This document shows positions 43,100 through 52,316 of a stretch of DNA of 64,000 bases, piece after piece. Position 1 is the stretch's first letter; each line of letters opens with the position of its first letter. This stretch comes from Methylovirgula sp. 4M-Z18 (lineage in GTDB: Bacteria; Pseudomonadota; Alphaproteobacteria; Rhizobiales; Beijerinckiaceae). The stretch spans positions 372,001-436,000 of the forward strand of contig NZ_CP149574.1 in NCBI RefSeq assembly GCF_037890675.1. The letters run 5' to 3'. The notes beneath the pieces are model-generated. The model searched no databases and was not told the DNA's origin. It saw nothing but the letters and a program-made list of their open reading frames with translations. Both the position numbers and the translations under genes were made by a program.

Positions 43100-43466
43100 A
43101 CGAACGGAAATGTCCGCGGCGATCTGCATCCTGCAACTCTGCCCGACGGACCGGGCCGGACCGCACGTGTTCAAGGCGGGTTGACGCGCAAAATCAAGTC
43201 CGCGACGTGGGTGCAGAAATCGGTTGTAACCGCGGAGTTTTGCCAGTGACTTTTGCCATAGGAAAAGGCGAGGGATTTCAGAGCGGCGGCGTGTCGCAAA
43301 AAATCAGGAATTCTGCAATATTTTTGTTACACAGGCGTCTTGTGTGAATTTTATCACACAAGAAATTGCTTAATTGGGAAATTGTTAGTGGACAATTCGA
43401 CTGGGGGCCATCGGATCTAACCTATTCCGTGACCGTGCAATAGCCTGACCCCGTTGGAGACAGAAA
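43100..43466. other. Intergenic region with a long repeat, no gene seen
   Basis: Apart from the direct repeat at 43184-43308 this 367-base stretch is AT-richer towards its right end. An open frame through the repeat shows the same GKGEGFQ text as the copy at 43979, but has no ribosome site or protein-like composition. The cNMP-domain gene begins at 43467 behind GGAGACAG. Confidence 0.6.
43184..43308 (+). repeat. 125-bp direct repeat, left copy
   Basis: Contains GCAAAATCAAGTCCGCGACG, AATCGGTTGTAACCGCGGAG and a highly matched block GGAAAAGGCGAGGGATTTCA. The right copy is at 43979-44107. A shorter piece with the same GACTTTTGCAACAGG motif occurs near 44746-44776. The two full copies enclose the cNMP-binding-domain gene. 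Confidence 0.8.
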
Positions 43467-43865
43467 ATGAACGACGTTTCATCGGTCCCCGGCCCAGGAG
43501 CCGCCGCCATAGATTTCAGGCAGATCGCGCGAGGCATCGGAACGGTCAACACCTATAGGGCGGGAGACGTGATCTTCCGGGAAGGCGACGGCCCAACCTA
43601 TGCCTACATTGTTCTCAGCGGCAAAGTCGAAGTCTCCGCCCGCGGAAAAATCATCGAGCAGGTCAATGAAGGGCGGGCCTTCGGCATCATCTCCGTCATC
43701 GACAAAAAATTGCGTTCGGCGACGGCGACTGCGGTTGAGAATTCTGAAATCGCACTGCTGGATTCGCGACAGTTCCGTTACATGGTCGAAGCAATGCCGA
43801 ATTTTGTCTGGTATGTGCTCGGTGAAGTCGTCGATCGGCTGCGCGCGACAAATTCCGCATTGTAG
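43467..43865 (+). CDS. Stand-alone cyclic nucleotide-binding domain protein
   Basis: A 132-residue protein consisting only of a CAP-type effector domain: VNTYRAGDVIFREGD, YIVLSGKVEVSA, INEGRAFGIIS-like (here VNEGRAFGIISVI) and a C-terminal helix RFRYMVEAMPNFVWYVLGEVVDRL. It has no DNA-binding helix-turn-helix, so it is not a full CRP/FNR regulator. It could be a truncated CRP or a stand-alone effector-binding protein. GGAGA precedes the ATG by 6 bases. Flanking 125-bp direct repeats suggest that the gene may have been brought in or mobilised. Confidence 0.85.
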   Translation: MNDVSSVPGPGAAAIDFRQIARGIGTVNTYRAGDVIFREGDGPTYAYIVLSGKVEVSARGKIIEQVNEGRAFGIISVIDKKLRSATATAVENSEIALLDSRQFRYMVEAMPNFVWYVLGEVVDRLRATNSAL

Positions 43866-43978
43866 CCAAGGGGCAAGACGCGGCTGAGCGCACTACGCCG
43901 TTGGAAGGCCGGAAATGATTGCTTCCGAACAGTCCTCGCCGAAGGGCCAGGCAGCGCGGCAAATGCGCACGTCAACTG

Positions 43979-44107
43979 ACGAGCAAAATCAAATATGAGA
44001 CGTGGTAGAAAAAAATCGGTTGCAAAAGTGGTGTTTTGTCACTGACTTTTGCAACAGGAAAAGGCGAGGGATTTCAGTGCGGGATAGGAGTGTCGCAGAA
44101 GTCAGGA
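43979..44107 (+). repeat. 125-bp direct repeat, right copy
   Basis: Begins GACGAGCAAAATCAAATATG, contains AAAAATCGGTTGCAAAAGTG and TGACTTTTGCAACAGGAAAA, and ends with a GTGTCGCAGAAGTCAGGA stretch matching GTGTCGCAAAAAATCAGGA of the left copy. It starts 114 bases after the stop of the cNMP-domain gene. Confidence 0.8.
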
Positions 44108-44123
44108 TTTATGCGATCTCTCG

Positions 44124-44366
44124 TCATTTATGCGATCTCTCGTCCAAGCATTGGTAATAAAGCTCCCGACGAGGCTTTGAGTTCATGTCGTGATACGCAC
44201 CGTAAACACTTTCTGGGATAGGCACGTAGTGGACCGGTAGACGCTTCAAAGTTTTGGCGTGGCAGGCTCGCTTGAGCGGCGTATCGTAGCTATATTCGCG
44301 CGCCAAAGCTGAGCATGAGCAAAGCGAAATCGCACAAATTGACAGCATTAACTGTTGAAATCGCAT
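44124..44366 (-). CDS. Small exported hypothetical protein
   Basis: An 80-residue protein with a signal peptide or lipoprotein-like leader (residues 1-23, hydrophobic LMLSICAISLCSCSALA). The mature part is polar with scattered Tyr and Cys (SYDTPLKRACHAKTL, YYQCLDERSHK). No homologous family is recognised. GGGAG lies 11 bases before ATG 44364-44366. It is in an AT-rich patch with the 125-bp repeats, and could be foreign. Confidence 0.55.
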   Translation of the reverse strand: MRFQQLMLSICAISLCSCSALAREYSYDTPLKRACHAKTLKRLPVHYVPIPESVYGAYHDMNSKPRRELYYQCLDERSHK

Positions 44367-44459
44367 GCGTCGCAAAACTCCCGCTTTCTGTACGAAATGA
44401 TACACCGAATTTTGCGACATTCGAAAGTCAGGAGTTTCGCGACATAATCTGTGCTGAAC

Positions 44460-44702
44460 TTAAGAGTGTTTCCAGTTGAACTCGGCTTCCGCCAATGTGC
44501 GTAGCTCGGCCTCCTGATTTGGGTAGGCGGCGGCCGGGAGATCCTCGAGTGTTAATCGCAAACTCGCCATGTGCAGGATGTGTCGTTGAGCAGGCGTAGG
44601 ATTTTCAAGATCGAAGAGCGATGCGATATTGTCGCGTAGCCATCTGCCGTGTTCGCTGGAGTCCCATCCGCTAAATCGAAGCCATTCCTCTTTGGGGGTC
44701 AT
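44460..44702 (-). CDS. Small hypothetical protein
   Basis: An 80-residue acidic, helical protein of unknown function (MTPKEEWLRFSGWDSSEHGRW, later LHMASLRLTLEDLPAAAYPNQ). There is no leader or membrane segment. GGAGGATGAACGCTG precedes the ATG, giving a good Shine-Dalgarno 10 bases away. It stands between the exported protein gene and the arogenate dehydrogenase gene on the same strand; the short GACTTTTGCAACAGG repeat fragment lies upstream. Confidence 0.6.
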   Translation of the reverse strand: MTPKEEWLRFSGWDSSEHGRWLRDNIASLFDLENPTPAQRHILHMASLRLTLEDLPAAAYPNQEAELRTLAEAEFNWKHS

Positions 44703-44857
44703 CAGCGTTCATCCTCCAGCTTGTCGCGAAATTCCCGATTAAAGCGACACTTTTGCTCCCGACTTTTGCAACAGGGGTCCGATCAGATTCCCAGCCAGCG
44801 TCCAATTGCAATGTTAGCGCATTGACGGTGCTTGATTTGGCACGGGCGAAGAGCCTC

Positions 44858-45808
44858 TCACTCCCCGCTTCCCCTTCGTCCGAAATCCGGAGCAGCCGTT
44901 TCCTGACCCGCCGCGATGATGCCGCGGCGGATGGCGCGGGTGCGGGTGAAGAAGTCGAACAGGCTTTGCCCGTCGCCCCAGCGGATCATCCGCTGTAAGA
45001 TCGCAAGATCCTCGTTGAAGCGGCCGAGCACTTCCAGCACCGCGTCCTTGTTGTGCAGGAACACGTCGCGCCACATGGTCGGGTCGGAGGCGGCGATGCG
45101 GGTGAAGTCGCGAAAGCCGCCGGCCGAGAATTTGATCACTTCCGATTCCGTCACCTGCTCCAGATCGTCCGCCGTGCCGACGATATTGTAGGCGATGAGA
45201 TGCGGCACGTGGCTGGTGATCGCGAGCACGAGGTCGTGATGCGCAGGCGCCATCACTTCGACATTCGAACCCGCCGCGCGCCAGACGTTCGTGAGCGTCG
45301 CGAGCGCGCCGGCGTCGGGCTCGCCGTTCGGCGGCGTGATGATGCACCAGCGGTTGAGGAACAAAGTGGCAAAGCCCGCGTCGGGGCCGGAATATTCGGT
45401 GCCGGCGACCGGATGCGCCGGCAGGAAATGCACATCGGGTCGCAGATGCGGCTGCACTGCAGCCACAACCGCGCCTTTCACCGAGCCGACGTCGGAGAGA
45501 ATCGCGTTCTTCTTCAGATGCGGGCCGATCGCTTCGGCCACCGGGCCGCTCGCGCCGACCGGTACGCAGAGAATGACGAGGTCGGCATCCCGCACCGCAT
45601 CCTTCAGCGACGTCGTGACCTCGTCGGCAATCGCAAGGTCGCGCACGCGGGCGCAAACCGCGTCCGAACCGTCCGCAGCGACAATGGTGTTTGCGATGCC
45701 TTTGCGCCGTATCACCCGCGCCAGCGACGAGCCGATCAGCCCGAGACCGATCAGCGCGACGCGCTCGACGAGCGGAGTCCCAAGTTTCTCGCCAAGACCG
45801 TCAGGCAC
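44858..45808 (-). CDS. Prephenate/arogenate dehydrogenase (TyrA/TyrC family)
   Basis: A 316-residue NAD(P)-dependent dehydrogenase with the dinucleotide fold [15 protein letters not shown] (18-32) and the substrate region DVGSVKGAV (105) and AHPVAGTE (130-137). It converts prephenate or arogenate to 4-hydroxyphenylpyruvate or tyrosine. It lacks a fused chorismate mutase, which fits the separate enzyme at 46963. It overlaps hisC by 8 bases, so the aromatic amino acid genes 46963-hisC-tyrC form a coupled operon transcribed leftwards. This order is common in Alphaproteobacteria. Confidence 0.9.
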   Translation of the reverse strand: MPDGLGEKLGTPLVERVALIGLGLIGSSLARVIRRKGIANTIVAADGSDAVCARVRDLAIADEVTTSLKDAVRDADLVILCVPVGASGPVAEAIGPHLKKNAILSDVGSVKGAVVAAVQPHLRPDVHFLPAHPVAGTEYSGPDAGFATLFLNRWCIITPPNGEPDAGALATLTNVWRAAGSNVEVMAPAHHDLVLAITSHVPHLIAYNIVGTADDLEQVTESEVIKFSAGGFRDFTRIAASDPTMWRDVFLHNKDAVLEVLGRFNEDLAILQRMIRWGDGQSLFDFFTRTRAIRRGIIAAGQETAAPDFGRRGSGE

Positions 45809-46910
45809 GCGCCCACTCCTTCACAAAATCGCGCAAGGCCGCAACGACAAGGCGATTGGCTTCTTCCGTGCCCACCGTGAGGCGCAAGTAATCGGGCAAA
45901 CCGTAGGACGCGACATTGCGCAAGATCAGGCCGCGCGACGCGAGGAACGCATCCGCATCCTTCGCATTCTTGCCATTGCGCAGCGGGATATGCACGAGCA
46001 GGAAATTGCCGACGCTCGGCGTGACCTCGAGGCCAAGGCCCACGATTTCCGCGGTGAGCCACGCGAGCCACTGCTCGTTGTGCGCGATGGACTTTTCGAT
46101 ATGCGCGCTGTCTTGCATGGCCGCGATACCAGCTTCGATCGCCGCGCCGTTGAGATTGAACGGGCCGCGGATGCGGTTGATCGCGTCGCACACATGGGCG
46201 GGCGCATAGCACCAGCCGATCCGCAAATTCGCGAGGCCATAGATCTTCGAGAAGGTGCGGGTCATCACCACATTCTCGGATTCGGAGACGAGTTCGATGC
46301 CGGCCGAATAATCGTTGCGCCGCACATATTCGGCGTAAGCGGCGTCGAGCACCAGCAACACGTTCTTGGGCAGAGCCGCGTGCAGGCGCTTCACTTCTTC
46401 GTAGGGAATGTAGGTGCCGGTCGGATTGTTCGGATTGGCGAGGAAGACGATTTTGGTGCGCGGGGTGACGCGCGCCAGAATGGCGTCGACATCGGCGGTC
46501 AAATTCGTCTCGTCGGCAACGACCGGCACGCCGCCCGCCGCGAGAATGGCGATGCGGTAAACGAGAAAGCCGTGCGCGGTGAAAATGCCTTCGTCGCCCG
46601 GCCCGACATAGGCCGAGGTCAAAAGATGCAGCAGATCATCCGAGCCGTTGCCGCAGACGATACGGCTCGCGTCGAGCCCGTAGCGCGCGGCAATCGCCTC
46701 GCGCAGGCGCGTCGCGGAGCCGTCGGGGTAGAGTTCGAGTTTTTGCGCCAGCGCGCGAAAGGCTTCGATTGCGGCGGGCGAAGCGCCGAGCGGCGATTCG
46801 TTCGACGACAGTTTGTAGATTTTGGCGACCCCGGGCGCGGCGCTCTTGCCGGGCACATAGGCCTCGATCGCGAGGACGGAGGCGCGGGGAATCGGACGGG
46901 TGGCGGACAT
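45801..46910 (-). CDS. hisC: Histidinol-phosphate/aromatic aminotransferase
   Basis: A 369-residue fold-type I PLP aminotransferase. The PLP lysine sits in [17 protein letters not shown], the N-terminal motif is [10 protein letters not shown] (near 33), and NPNNPTGTY near 155. HisC-type enzymes transaminate histidinol phosphate and, in aromatic clusters, prephenate or hydroxyphenylpyruvate; its place between chorismate mutase and arogenate dehydrogenase favours the aromatic role, with dual use possible. I start at ATG 46908-46910; the longer upstream frame runs antisense to nothing recognisable. Confidence 0.9.
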   Translation of the reverse strand: MSATRPIPRASVLAIEAYVPGKSAAPGVAKIYKLSSNESPLGASPAAIEAFRALAQKLELYPDGSATRLREAIAARYGLDASRIVCGNGSDDLLHLLTSAYVGPGDEGIFTAHGFLVYRIAILAAGGVPVVADETNLTADVDAILARVTPRTKIVFLANPNNPTGTYIPYEEVKRLHAALPKNVLLVLDAAYAEYVRRNDYSAGIELVSESENVVMTRTFSKIYGLANLRIGWCYAPAHVCDAINRIRGPFNLNGAAIEAGIAAMQDSAHIEKSIAHNEQWLAWLTAEIVGLGLEVTPSVGNFLLVHIPLRNGKNAKDADAFLASRGLILRNVASYGLPDYLRLTVGTEEANRLVVAALRDFVKEWARA

Positions 46911-46962
46911 CAGAACAGACCTTGGAAGAAGGAAAAGGAAAATCGGGCGAGCGGAAGCGACC

Positions 46963-47826
46963 TCACGTCGCCTCGCTATGTCGCCCCGTAAATTCGTATC
47001 GGGCGGCATGCGAGCCGATCGGATAGGCCTGGAGCCCGGTGACGCCGCTTTTGTGCAAAGCGCCCAACATCGTCTCAAGGTCCACCGTGCCGGGCAGGGA
47101 CACCAGCAAGGACACGGCCTTGCCGTCCGCCACATTGCCCAAAACCTCGCCGCCAAGCTGCCCGAGCAATTCCGGGATCGCGCCGGACCAATGATCGATT
47201 GCCACCGCATAGAGCATGACGTCGTGCGCGGCGGCCTCGTTGAGCGGCACGGAAATCACGAAAATCGGCATGCCAGCCGGGTGGTCCGGCCGTTCCACGA
47301 ACGGCAGGCGCGCGATGATTTTCGGTGCGCCTTCCGGCACGAGCCGTTTCCACCAGGCCCCGGCCGCTGCGCCGCCGTCGACGCGGAACATGCCAAGGTC
47401 GCCGCTGGCTCGCGCCACGGCGTCGATGACGCCGCCGGCGCCGTGATGCACGACGCAGGGCACGGTGAAGCCGAAATGGAAGCGCACGGAATCGCGCATC
47501 GCCGCATCGCCGCCGGAAAAATCGGCATGGACCGAATAATTCGCCTGCACATAGGTGAAGGTCGAGATGATGATGCGCCAGATGCCCTCGACCGTGTCGA
47601 GCGGCAGGGCGCCATGGTGGCGCTCCGCGATCATCTGCATCATCGAGGCCTCGCGCCCGGGCCGGAAGGCCGAACCGCCGCCTTGCCGCGCCTTGACGGC
47701 GATCAGCCGGTCAATGATTTCGCCGCGTTCCATCAGCAACTCGTGCATATCCCGGTCGATCCGGTCGATTTCGACGCGGAGGTCGGCCAGGGTATCGAGT
47801 TTGGTGTCCGGGGCGGCGCTCATCAT
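46963..47826 (-). CDS. Chorismate mutase with a C-terminal PDT-like domain
   Basis: A 287-residue protein. Residues about 10-95 are an AroQ chorismate mutase ([23 protein letters not shown]). The second part (100-270) has the pattern of a prephenate dehydratase-like or related periplasmic-binding fold, with [13 protein letters not shown] and a possible ACT-like tail from about 185 ([20 protein letters not shown]). This layout is usual for Hyphomicrobiales 'chorismate mutase' proteins. It makes prephenate for Phe/Tyr. No clear TRDGS dehydratase motif is seen, so dehydratase activity is doubtful. It is divergent from the efflux operon at 47989. Confidence 0.8.
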   Translation of the reverse strand: MMSAAPDTKLDTLADLRVEIDRIDRDMHELLMERGEIIDRLIAVKARQGGGSAFRPGREASMMQMIAERHHGALPLDTVEGIWRIIISTFTYVQANYSVHADFSGGDAAMRDSVRFHFGFTVPCVVHHGAGGVIDAVARASGDLGMFRVDGGAAAGAWWKRLVPEGAPKIIARLPFVERPDHPAGMPIFVISVPLNEAAAHDVMLYAVAIDHWSGAIPELLGQLGGEVLGNVADGKAVSLLVSLPGTVDLETMLGALHKSGVTGLQAYPIGSHAARYEFTGRHSEAT

Positions 47827-47988
47827 GGGATCCAGGGGATGTGCGCCCTCTTTAATGGCGGGATGGGCGATTGGCAAATGCGGGGCGCGCATTGGCCGCG
47901 CGCGCATCCCGGGCGCTCCGTCGCATTGCACGCCCTTCCGGTTTTGGGCTAAAGCCGAAGTGTCTATGGAGGAAAACGAGGCGATCCT

Positions 47989-50085
47989 TTGACGTTCCTG
48001 GCCCAGGATTCCGCGCACGCGCTGCGCCCGGCGGGGCGGGCCGAGCAGGCTTACGCGTTCCTCTTGCGGCATGCCGGCGCGGTTTTTTCGGTCAAGACCT
48101 TCATCGCCGCCACGCTCGCGCTGCTGATCGGGCTTTGGCTCGATCTGCCGCGGCCCTATTGGGCCATGGCGACGGTCTATATCACCTCCCAGCCGCTGTC
48201 CGCGGCCACCCTGTCCAAATCCGCCTACCGGGTCGGCGGCACGGTGCTTGGCGCCCTGGCGGCGCTGCTGCTTGTGCCCGTCTTCGTCGGCGCGCCGGAG
48301 CTGCTGTGCCTCGCCATCGCGCTTTGGGTGGGCCTGTGCCTCTATCTGTCGCTGCTCGACCGCACGCCGCGCGCCTATCTCTTCATGCTGGCCGGCTATA
48401 CGGCGGCGATCATCGGCTTTCCAGTCGTCTCCGTACCCGAACTGATCTTCGACACGGCGCTCGCGCGGGTCGAAGAGATTTCCCTCGGCATCATCTGCGC
48501 CTGTCTCGTGTCCATCATCATCCTACCGCGCCCGGTTGGTCCGGCGGTCGCGCTGGCGGTGGAGAACTGGCTCAAGGACGCGCGGCAATTGGCCCGCGAC
48601 GTGCTTTCGGGGCAGGAGCTCGACCAGGACATGAAGGACAAGCGCCTGCGCCTGGCCGGCGACGCGATCGAAATCGACACATTGGCCGATCACCTCGCCT
48701 ATGATTTCACCGCCAGTAAGGCGGCGGTCGAGGCCCTGCGCACCATTCGCGCCCATATGCTGATGCTGCTGCCGCTCACCTCCTCGATCACCGACCGGAT
48801 GGCGGCGCTGGGGCCGCATTGGCGCGACGATTATCCGGACATGGCGCGCCTCGTCGATCAGACCGCAATCTGGATCACACAAGAGACGCTGGAGCGCGAG
48901 CCGGCCGATGTCATCCGCGCGGAGATCGCGGCGCAATTGCCGCACCTCGACAGCAGCACGGCGTGGCGCGAGATCATCCGCACGAGCCTGCTCATGCGTC
49001 TGCGCGATCTTGTCGATGTCAGCCAGGATTGCCGGACGCTCACCGAGCATATCGCGACGAACGACCCGACCCCGGTCGCGCTGCGCTTTCTGCCGGATCT
49101 GGGCGTCGCGCATGTGCGCTATCGCGATCACGGCATGGCGCTGTGGTCGGCGGCGGGCGCCGCGCTTGCCGTTCTCACCTGCTGCGCGGCCTGGATCGCC
49201 ACGGCCTGGGCCGATGGTGCGACGGCGGCGATGATGGCGGCGGTCGGCTGTTCGATCTTTGCGGCGCAGGACGATCCCGTGCCGCGCATGCGCAGCTTCG
49301 CGCTCTGGGCGCTGGTCGGGATGCTGGTCGTGGCGGTCTACAAGTTTGCGATCATGCCGGTGGTGCCGAGCTTTCCGCTACTGGTCGTCGCGCTCGCGCC
49401 ACCCTTCCTCGTGTTCGGCTGGCTGATCGCGCAGCCCGCGACGACCGGGATCGGCGTGTCGCTCGGCTCCAATGTCGCGACATTGCTTGCCTTGCAGTCC
49501 ACCTACGATCCCGATTTTGTCGCCTTCCTCAATGTGGCTTTGTCCTTCAATGTCGGCATGATCGTGGCGGTTCTGGTCACGCTTCTCACCCGCTCGGTCG
49601 GCGCCGAATGGAGCGCGCGGCGTCTGATGCGCATCGGCTGGGCGGCGCTCGCGACCGCGGCCGAGCGGCGCGGCATGCGCGACCGGGCGCAATTCGCCGG
49701 CTTGATGCTCAACCGCATCGGCCTCTTGGCGCCGCGCCTGGCCGCAATTCCGCAGAACGATCTGCATTCGGTCGACAGCCTGGCCGAATTGCGCGTCGGC
49801 CTCAACATCGTCGATCTCCGCCGGGCGCGCTGGGGCATGGACCGCGAGACGCGGCAGGCGCTCGACGAGATGCTCGACACGTTCGCGCGCGAATTCCGCC
49901 GCCGCCGCGGCGTGGCGCTGGCGCCGGATCTGCTGGAGCGGATCGACCACGCGCTCGGCAAGACTCTGCGCCTGCCCGAGGGCCGCGTGCGGCACGATGC
50001 GCTGATCGGCCTGGTCGGCATGCGGCGCGGCCTCTTTCCGCAGGCGCCGGGTTACGCGCCCGAGACCGGGAAGGCCGCGTCATGA
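47989..50085 (+). CDS. FUSC/AaeB-like inner-membrane efflux protein
   Basis: A 698-residue FUSC-family protein: two blocks of five to six membrane helices (about 30-180 and 385-530) separated by a long cytosolic domain, with the AaeB-like YWAMATVYITSQPL near 57. AaeB forms the efflux pore for aromatic carboxylic acids such as p-hydroxybenzoate in E. coli. It starts at TTG 47989, behind GAGGAAAACGAGG. The stop overlaps the start of the DUF1656 gene, and the operon continues with the HlyD-type partner. Proximity to chorismate mutase suggests efflux of aromatic intermediates, by inference. Confidence 0.88.
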   Translation: MTFLAQDSAHALRPAGRAEQAYAFLLRHAGAVFSVKTFIAATLALLIGLWLDLPRPYWAMATVYITSQPLSAATLSKSAYRVGGTVLGALAALLLVPVFVGAPELLCLAIALWVGLCLYLSLLDRTPRAYLFMLAGYTAAIIGFPVVSVPELIFDTALARVEEISLGIICACLVSIIILPRPVGPAVALAVENWLKDARQLARDVLSGQELDQDMKDKRLRLAGDAIEIDTLADHLAYDFTASKAAVEALRTIRAHMLMLLPLTSSITDRMAALGPHWRDDYPDMARLVDQTAIWITQETLEREPADVIRAEIAAQLPHLDSSTAWREIIRTSLLMRLRDLVDVSQDCRTLTEHIATNDPTPVALRFLPDLGVAHVRYRDHGMALWSAAGAALAVLTCCAAWIATAWADGATAAMMAAVGCSIFAAQDDPVPRMRSFALWALVGMLVVAVYKFAIMPVVPSFPLLVVALAPPFLVFGWLIAQPATTGIGVSLGSNVATLLALQSTYDPDFVAFLNVALSFNVGMIVAVLVTLLTRSVGAEWSARRLMRIGWAALATAAERRGMRDRAQFAGLMLNRIGLLAPRLAAIPQNDLHSVDSLAELRVGLNIVDLRRARWGMDRETRQALDEMLDTFAREFRRRRGVALAPDLLERIDHALGKTLRLPEGRVRHDALIGLVGMRRGLFPQAPGYAPETGKAAS

Positions 50086-50291
50086 CCTACGAGATCGACC
50101 TGTTCGGCATCGTCGTGCCGGCCCTGCTGGTGTGGGCGATCGTCGCCTATGTCCTGTGCGCGCTGCTGCGCCGGGCGCTCGAAGGCTTTGGATTCTACCG
50201 CCATGTCTGGCATCGGCCGTTGTTCGATTTTGCCAGTTTCGTCGTTCTTCTCACCCTTCTCGTCGCCGTTTCCGCTAGGTTTGTCGCATGA
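50082..50291 (+). CDS. DUF1656/AaeX-like small membrane protein
   Basis: A 69-residue protein with two membrane helices (about 8-28 and 46-66: IVVPALLVWAIVAYVLCALL and FDFASFVVLLTLLVAVSARF). The DUF1656 pattern RALEGFGFYRHVWHRPLFD is visible between them. This family is the third small component of AaeB/HlyD-type efflux systems. It overlaps the preceding gene by ATGA and the following by ATGA, showing translational coupling in the order AaeB-X-A. Confidence 0.88.
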   Translation: MTYEIDLFGIVVPALLVWAIVAYVLCALLRRALEGFGFYRHVWHRPLFDFASFVVLLTLLVAVSARFVA

Positions 50292-51160
50292 GTGCTTCCC
50301 CCTCCTTCTTACGCCGCTTCTCGCTCACCACGGCGATGGTCGCGGCGGCGCTCATCGCGGCCTTCTATCTGTGGGACCATTATATGGACCAGCCGTGGAC
50401 GCGGGACGGGCGGGTGCGCGCCGAGGTGGTGGCGATCGCGCCGGATGAATCGGGCTTCGTCACCGACGTGCTGGTGCGCGACAATCAAAAGGTGCAGCGC
50501 GGCGACGTGCTCTTCCGTCTCGACCGCGCGCGCTTCGCGCTCATCCAGCAGCAGGGCAATGCGCTCGTCGAAGGCCGCCGCGCCGTGCTCGACCAAGCGA
50601 CGAGCGATCTCAATCGCGCGCGCGAGGCCGGCGCCGCGGGGCCGGGGATCGAGAAGCTCGAGCAATTGAACACGGCGATGCAGCAGGCGCGCGCGGCCTA
50701 CGATCAGGCCATCGCTGACGCGGCGCTGGCGCAGATCAATTATGACCGCAGCGAAGTGCGCGCGCCGTTCAGCGGCACGATCTCCAACATGCAATTGCAG
50801 CCCGGCGCCTATGTGCCGGCCGGCAAGGGCGTGATGGCGCTGATCGATAGCGGTTCGATCTATGTCGAGGGCTATTTCGAGGAGACGAAGCTCGCACGCA
50901 TCCATGTCGGCGATCCGGTGAGCGTGCAGCTTCTGGGCGAGAAGCGCCAATTGACCGGGCATGTGGAAAGCATTGCCGGCGGCATCGAGGATCGCGACCG
51001 CTCCTCGGGCGCGAGCCTGCTGCCCGCGGTGAACCCAACCTTCAGCTGGGTTCGCCTCGCGCAGCGCGTTCCGGTGCGGGTCGCGCTCGATCCCGATCCA
51101 GGCAACGCAACGCTCATTGCGGGACGTACCGCGACGGTCGTGGTGCTGCCGAAGCAGTGA
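50288..51160 (+). CDS. HlyD-family membrane fusion protein (AaeA-like)
   Basis: A 290-residue periplasmic adaptor of the efflux system. The membrane anchor is at 10-30; the lipoyl/barrel-sandwich hybrid halves are VRAEVVAIAPDESGFVTDVLVRDNQKV (near 44-70) and the SEVRAPFSGTISNMQLQPGAYV part (near 155-175), separated by a coiled-coil hairpin. AaeA-like adaptors link AaeB to an outer-membrane channel for aromatic acid efflux. No outer-membrane factor is encoded here, so a TolC-like protein elsewhere is implied. Confidence 0.9.
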   Translation: MSASPSFLRRFSLTTAMVAAALIAAFYLWDHYMDQPWTRDGRVRAEVVAIAPDESGFVTDVLVRDNQKVQRGDVLFRLDRARFALIQQQGNALVEGRRAVLDQATSDLNRAREAGAAGPGIEKLEQLNTAMQQARAAYDQAIADAALAQINYDRSEVRAPFSGTISNMQLQPGAYVPAGKGVMALIDSGSIYVEGYFEETKLARIHVGDPVSVQLLGEKRQLTGHVESIAGGIEDRDRSSGASLLPAVNPTFSWVRLAQRVPVRVALDPDPGNATLIAGRTATVVVLPKQ

Positions 51161-51168
51161 TGGTTATC

Positions 51169-51194
51169 CCTTCGCCCCGCACGCGGGGAGAAGG
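51169..51194. repeat. CCTTCGCCCCGC palindrome
   Basis: CCTTCGCCCCGC-AC-GCGGGGAGAAGG forms a 12-bp stem with one mismatch. It belongs to the GGGAGAAGG family found at 7804, 13692, 35237 and 56751. It lies between the HlyD-like gene and the convergent slipin gene and is a candidate bidirectional terminator, though no T-run follows. Confidence 0.7.
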
Positions 51195-51206
51195 CAGGCG
51201 CGTCCC

Positions 51207-52001
51207 TTACTTCTTCGCCAAATCTCCAAGCGCCCTTGCCGCCGCGACGAATTCGCTCGGCATCATCACGATCGTCATCGAGTTCTGTTCGGCACCGACT
51301 TCGGTAAGCATCTGCATGCGGCGCAGTTCGAGCGAGGCGGGGTTCTGCATGATGATTTCGGCCGCCTGGCGCAATTGCGCCGCGGCCTCCATCTCCGCTT
51401 CGGCCTTGATGAGGCGCGCCCGCTTCTCGCGCAAGGCTTCGGCTTCCTGCGCCATCGCGCGCTGCATCGAGGGCGGGATTTCGACATTCTTCATCTGCAC
51501 CAGCTCGACCTTCACGCCCCAGGGCTCGGTCACTTCGTCGATGGATTCCTGCATCGCCTCGGCGACCGTATCCTGCGCCTTCAGAAGCTCGTCGAGCGTG
51601 TGCTGGCCGAGCTGCGTGCGCAGCGTGGTGAGCGAGACCTGAACCACCGCATTGCTCACATCGACCACTTCCACCACGGATTTCGACGGATCGACGATCC
51701 GGTACCAGATCACGGCGTTCACCTTGATCGGCACGTTGTCGCGCGTGATCGCCTCCTGCTGCTCGACCGCCGCCGTCACGGTCCGCATGTCCAGCTTGCG
51801 CTGCCATTCGACGAAGGGCAGCAGCAGGTAGAGGCCGGGGCCCGAGGTGCGGGCATAGCGGCCGAGAAAGAAGATGACGGCGCGCTGGTATTGCTGTGCG
51901 ATGCGGATGGACCGCAGGAAGATGAGGACGACGAAGCCGATGATGAGCGCGGTGATCGGGTGAAAGCCCGCCCACAAGATGATGTCATTCAGCCAGTCCA
52001 T
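51207..52001 (-). CDS. Slipin (stomatin/SPFH-family membrane protein)
   Basis: A 264-residue stomatin-like protein. A membrane helix (about 15-33, ALIIGFVVLIFL) is followed by the SPFH domain with AVIFFLGRYARTSGPGLYLLLPFVEW and RDNVPIKVNAVIWYRI, then an Ala/Glu/Arg-rich coiled-coil (175-225), and a C-terminal QNPASLELRRMQMLTEVGAE segment. Slipins organise membrane microdomains and often pair with NfeD proteases, but no NfeD gene is next to it. A degraded copy of its C-terminal segment occurs at 53616-53690. Confidence 0.92.
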   Translation of the reverse strand: MDWLNDIILWAGFHPITALIIGFVVLIFLRSIRIAQQYQRAVIFFLGRYARTSGPGLYLLLPFVEWQRKLDMRTVTAAVEQQEAITRDNVPIKVNAVIWYRIVDPSKSVVEVVDVSNAVVQVSLTTLRTQLGQHTLDELLKAQDTVAEAMQESIDEVTEPWGVKVELVQMKNVEIPPSMQRAMAQEAEALREKRARLIKAEAEMEAAAQLRQAAEIIMQNPASLELRRMQMLTEVGAEQNSMTIVMMPSEFVAAARALGDLAKK

Positions 52002-52316
52002 GGGGCGATCCTATCGGTTGCCGCAGCGCGGGGGAGCAAACGCTATCTTGCTTCAATGATGCAACAATTTCATGGAACAACAAGGCAGAAGGGCACCGTC
52101 CCCATGCAAATATTGGATTTTGACCCAAACGGGATGTTGAGGAATTCAAAGGCAATTGCCGGAACGTGACGTTGATTTTGCAAATGAAAAACGTGAATTG
52201 TGAGCAATGCAACCCCAATTGGCCGTCGCAAGAGTCCGATGCGGAAATGCTGCTTGAATTGGAAGTATCGCGGCAGACCTACATGACTGTCGATGAGCCG
52301 GCGGCAATCGCTCTGC
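52002..52316. other. Intergenic region without a supported gene
   Basis: In this 315-base region between two leftward genes I see no motif, hairpin or ribosome site that would support a gene. It contains AAGGGCACCGTCCCC, a common small repeat of uncertain meaning, and is AT-richer than its surroundings. Upstream sequences needed for slipin transcription should lie near 52002-52100. Confidence 0.5.
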
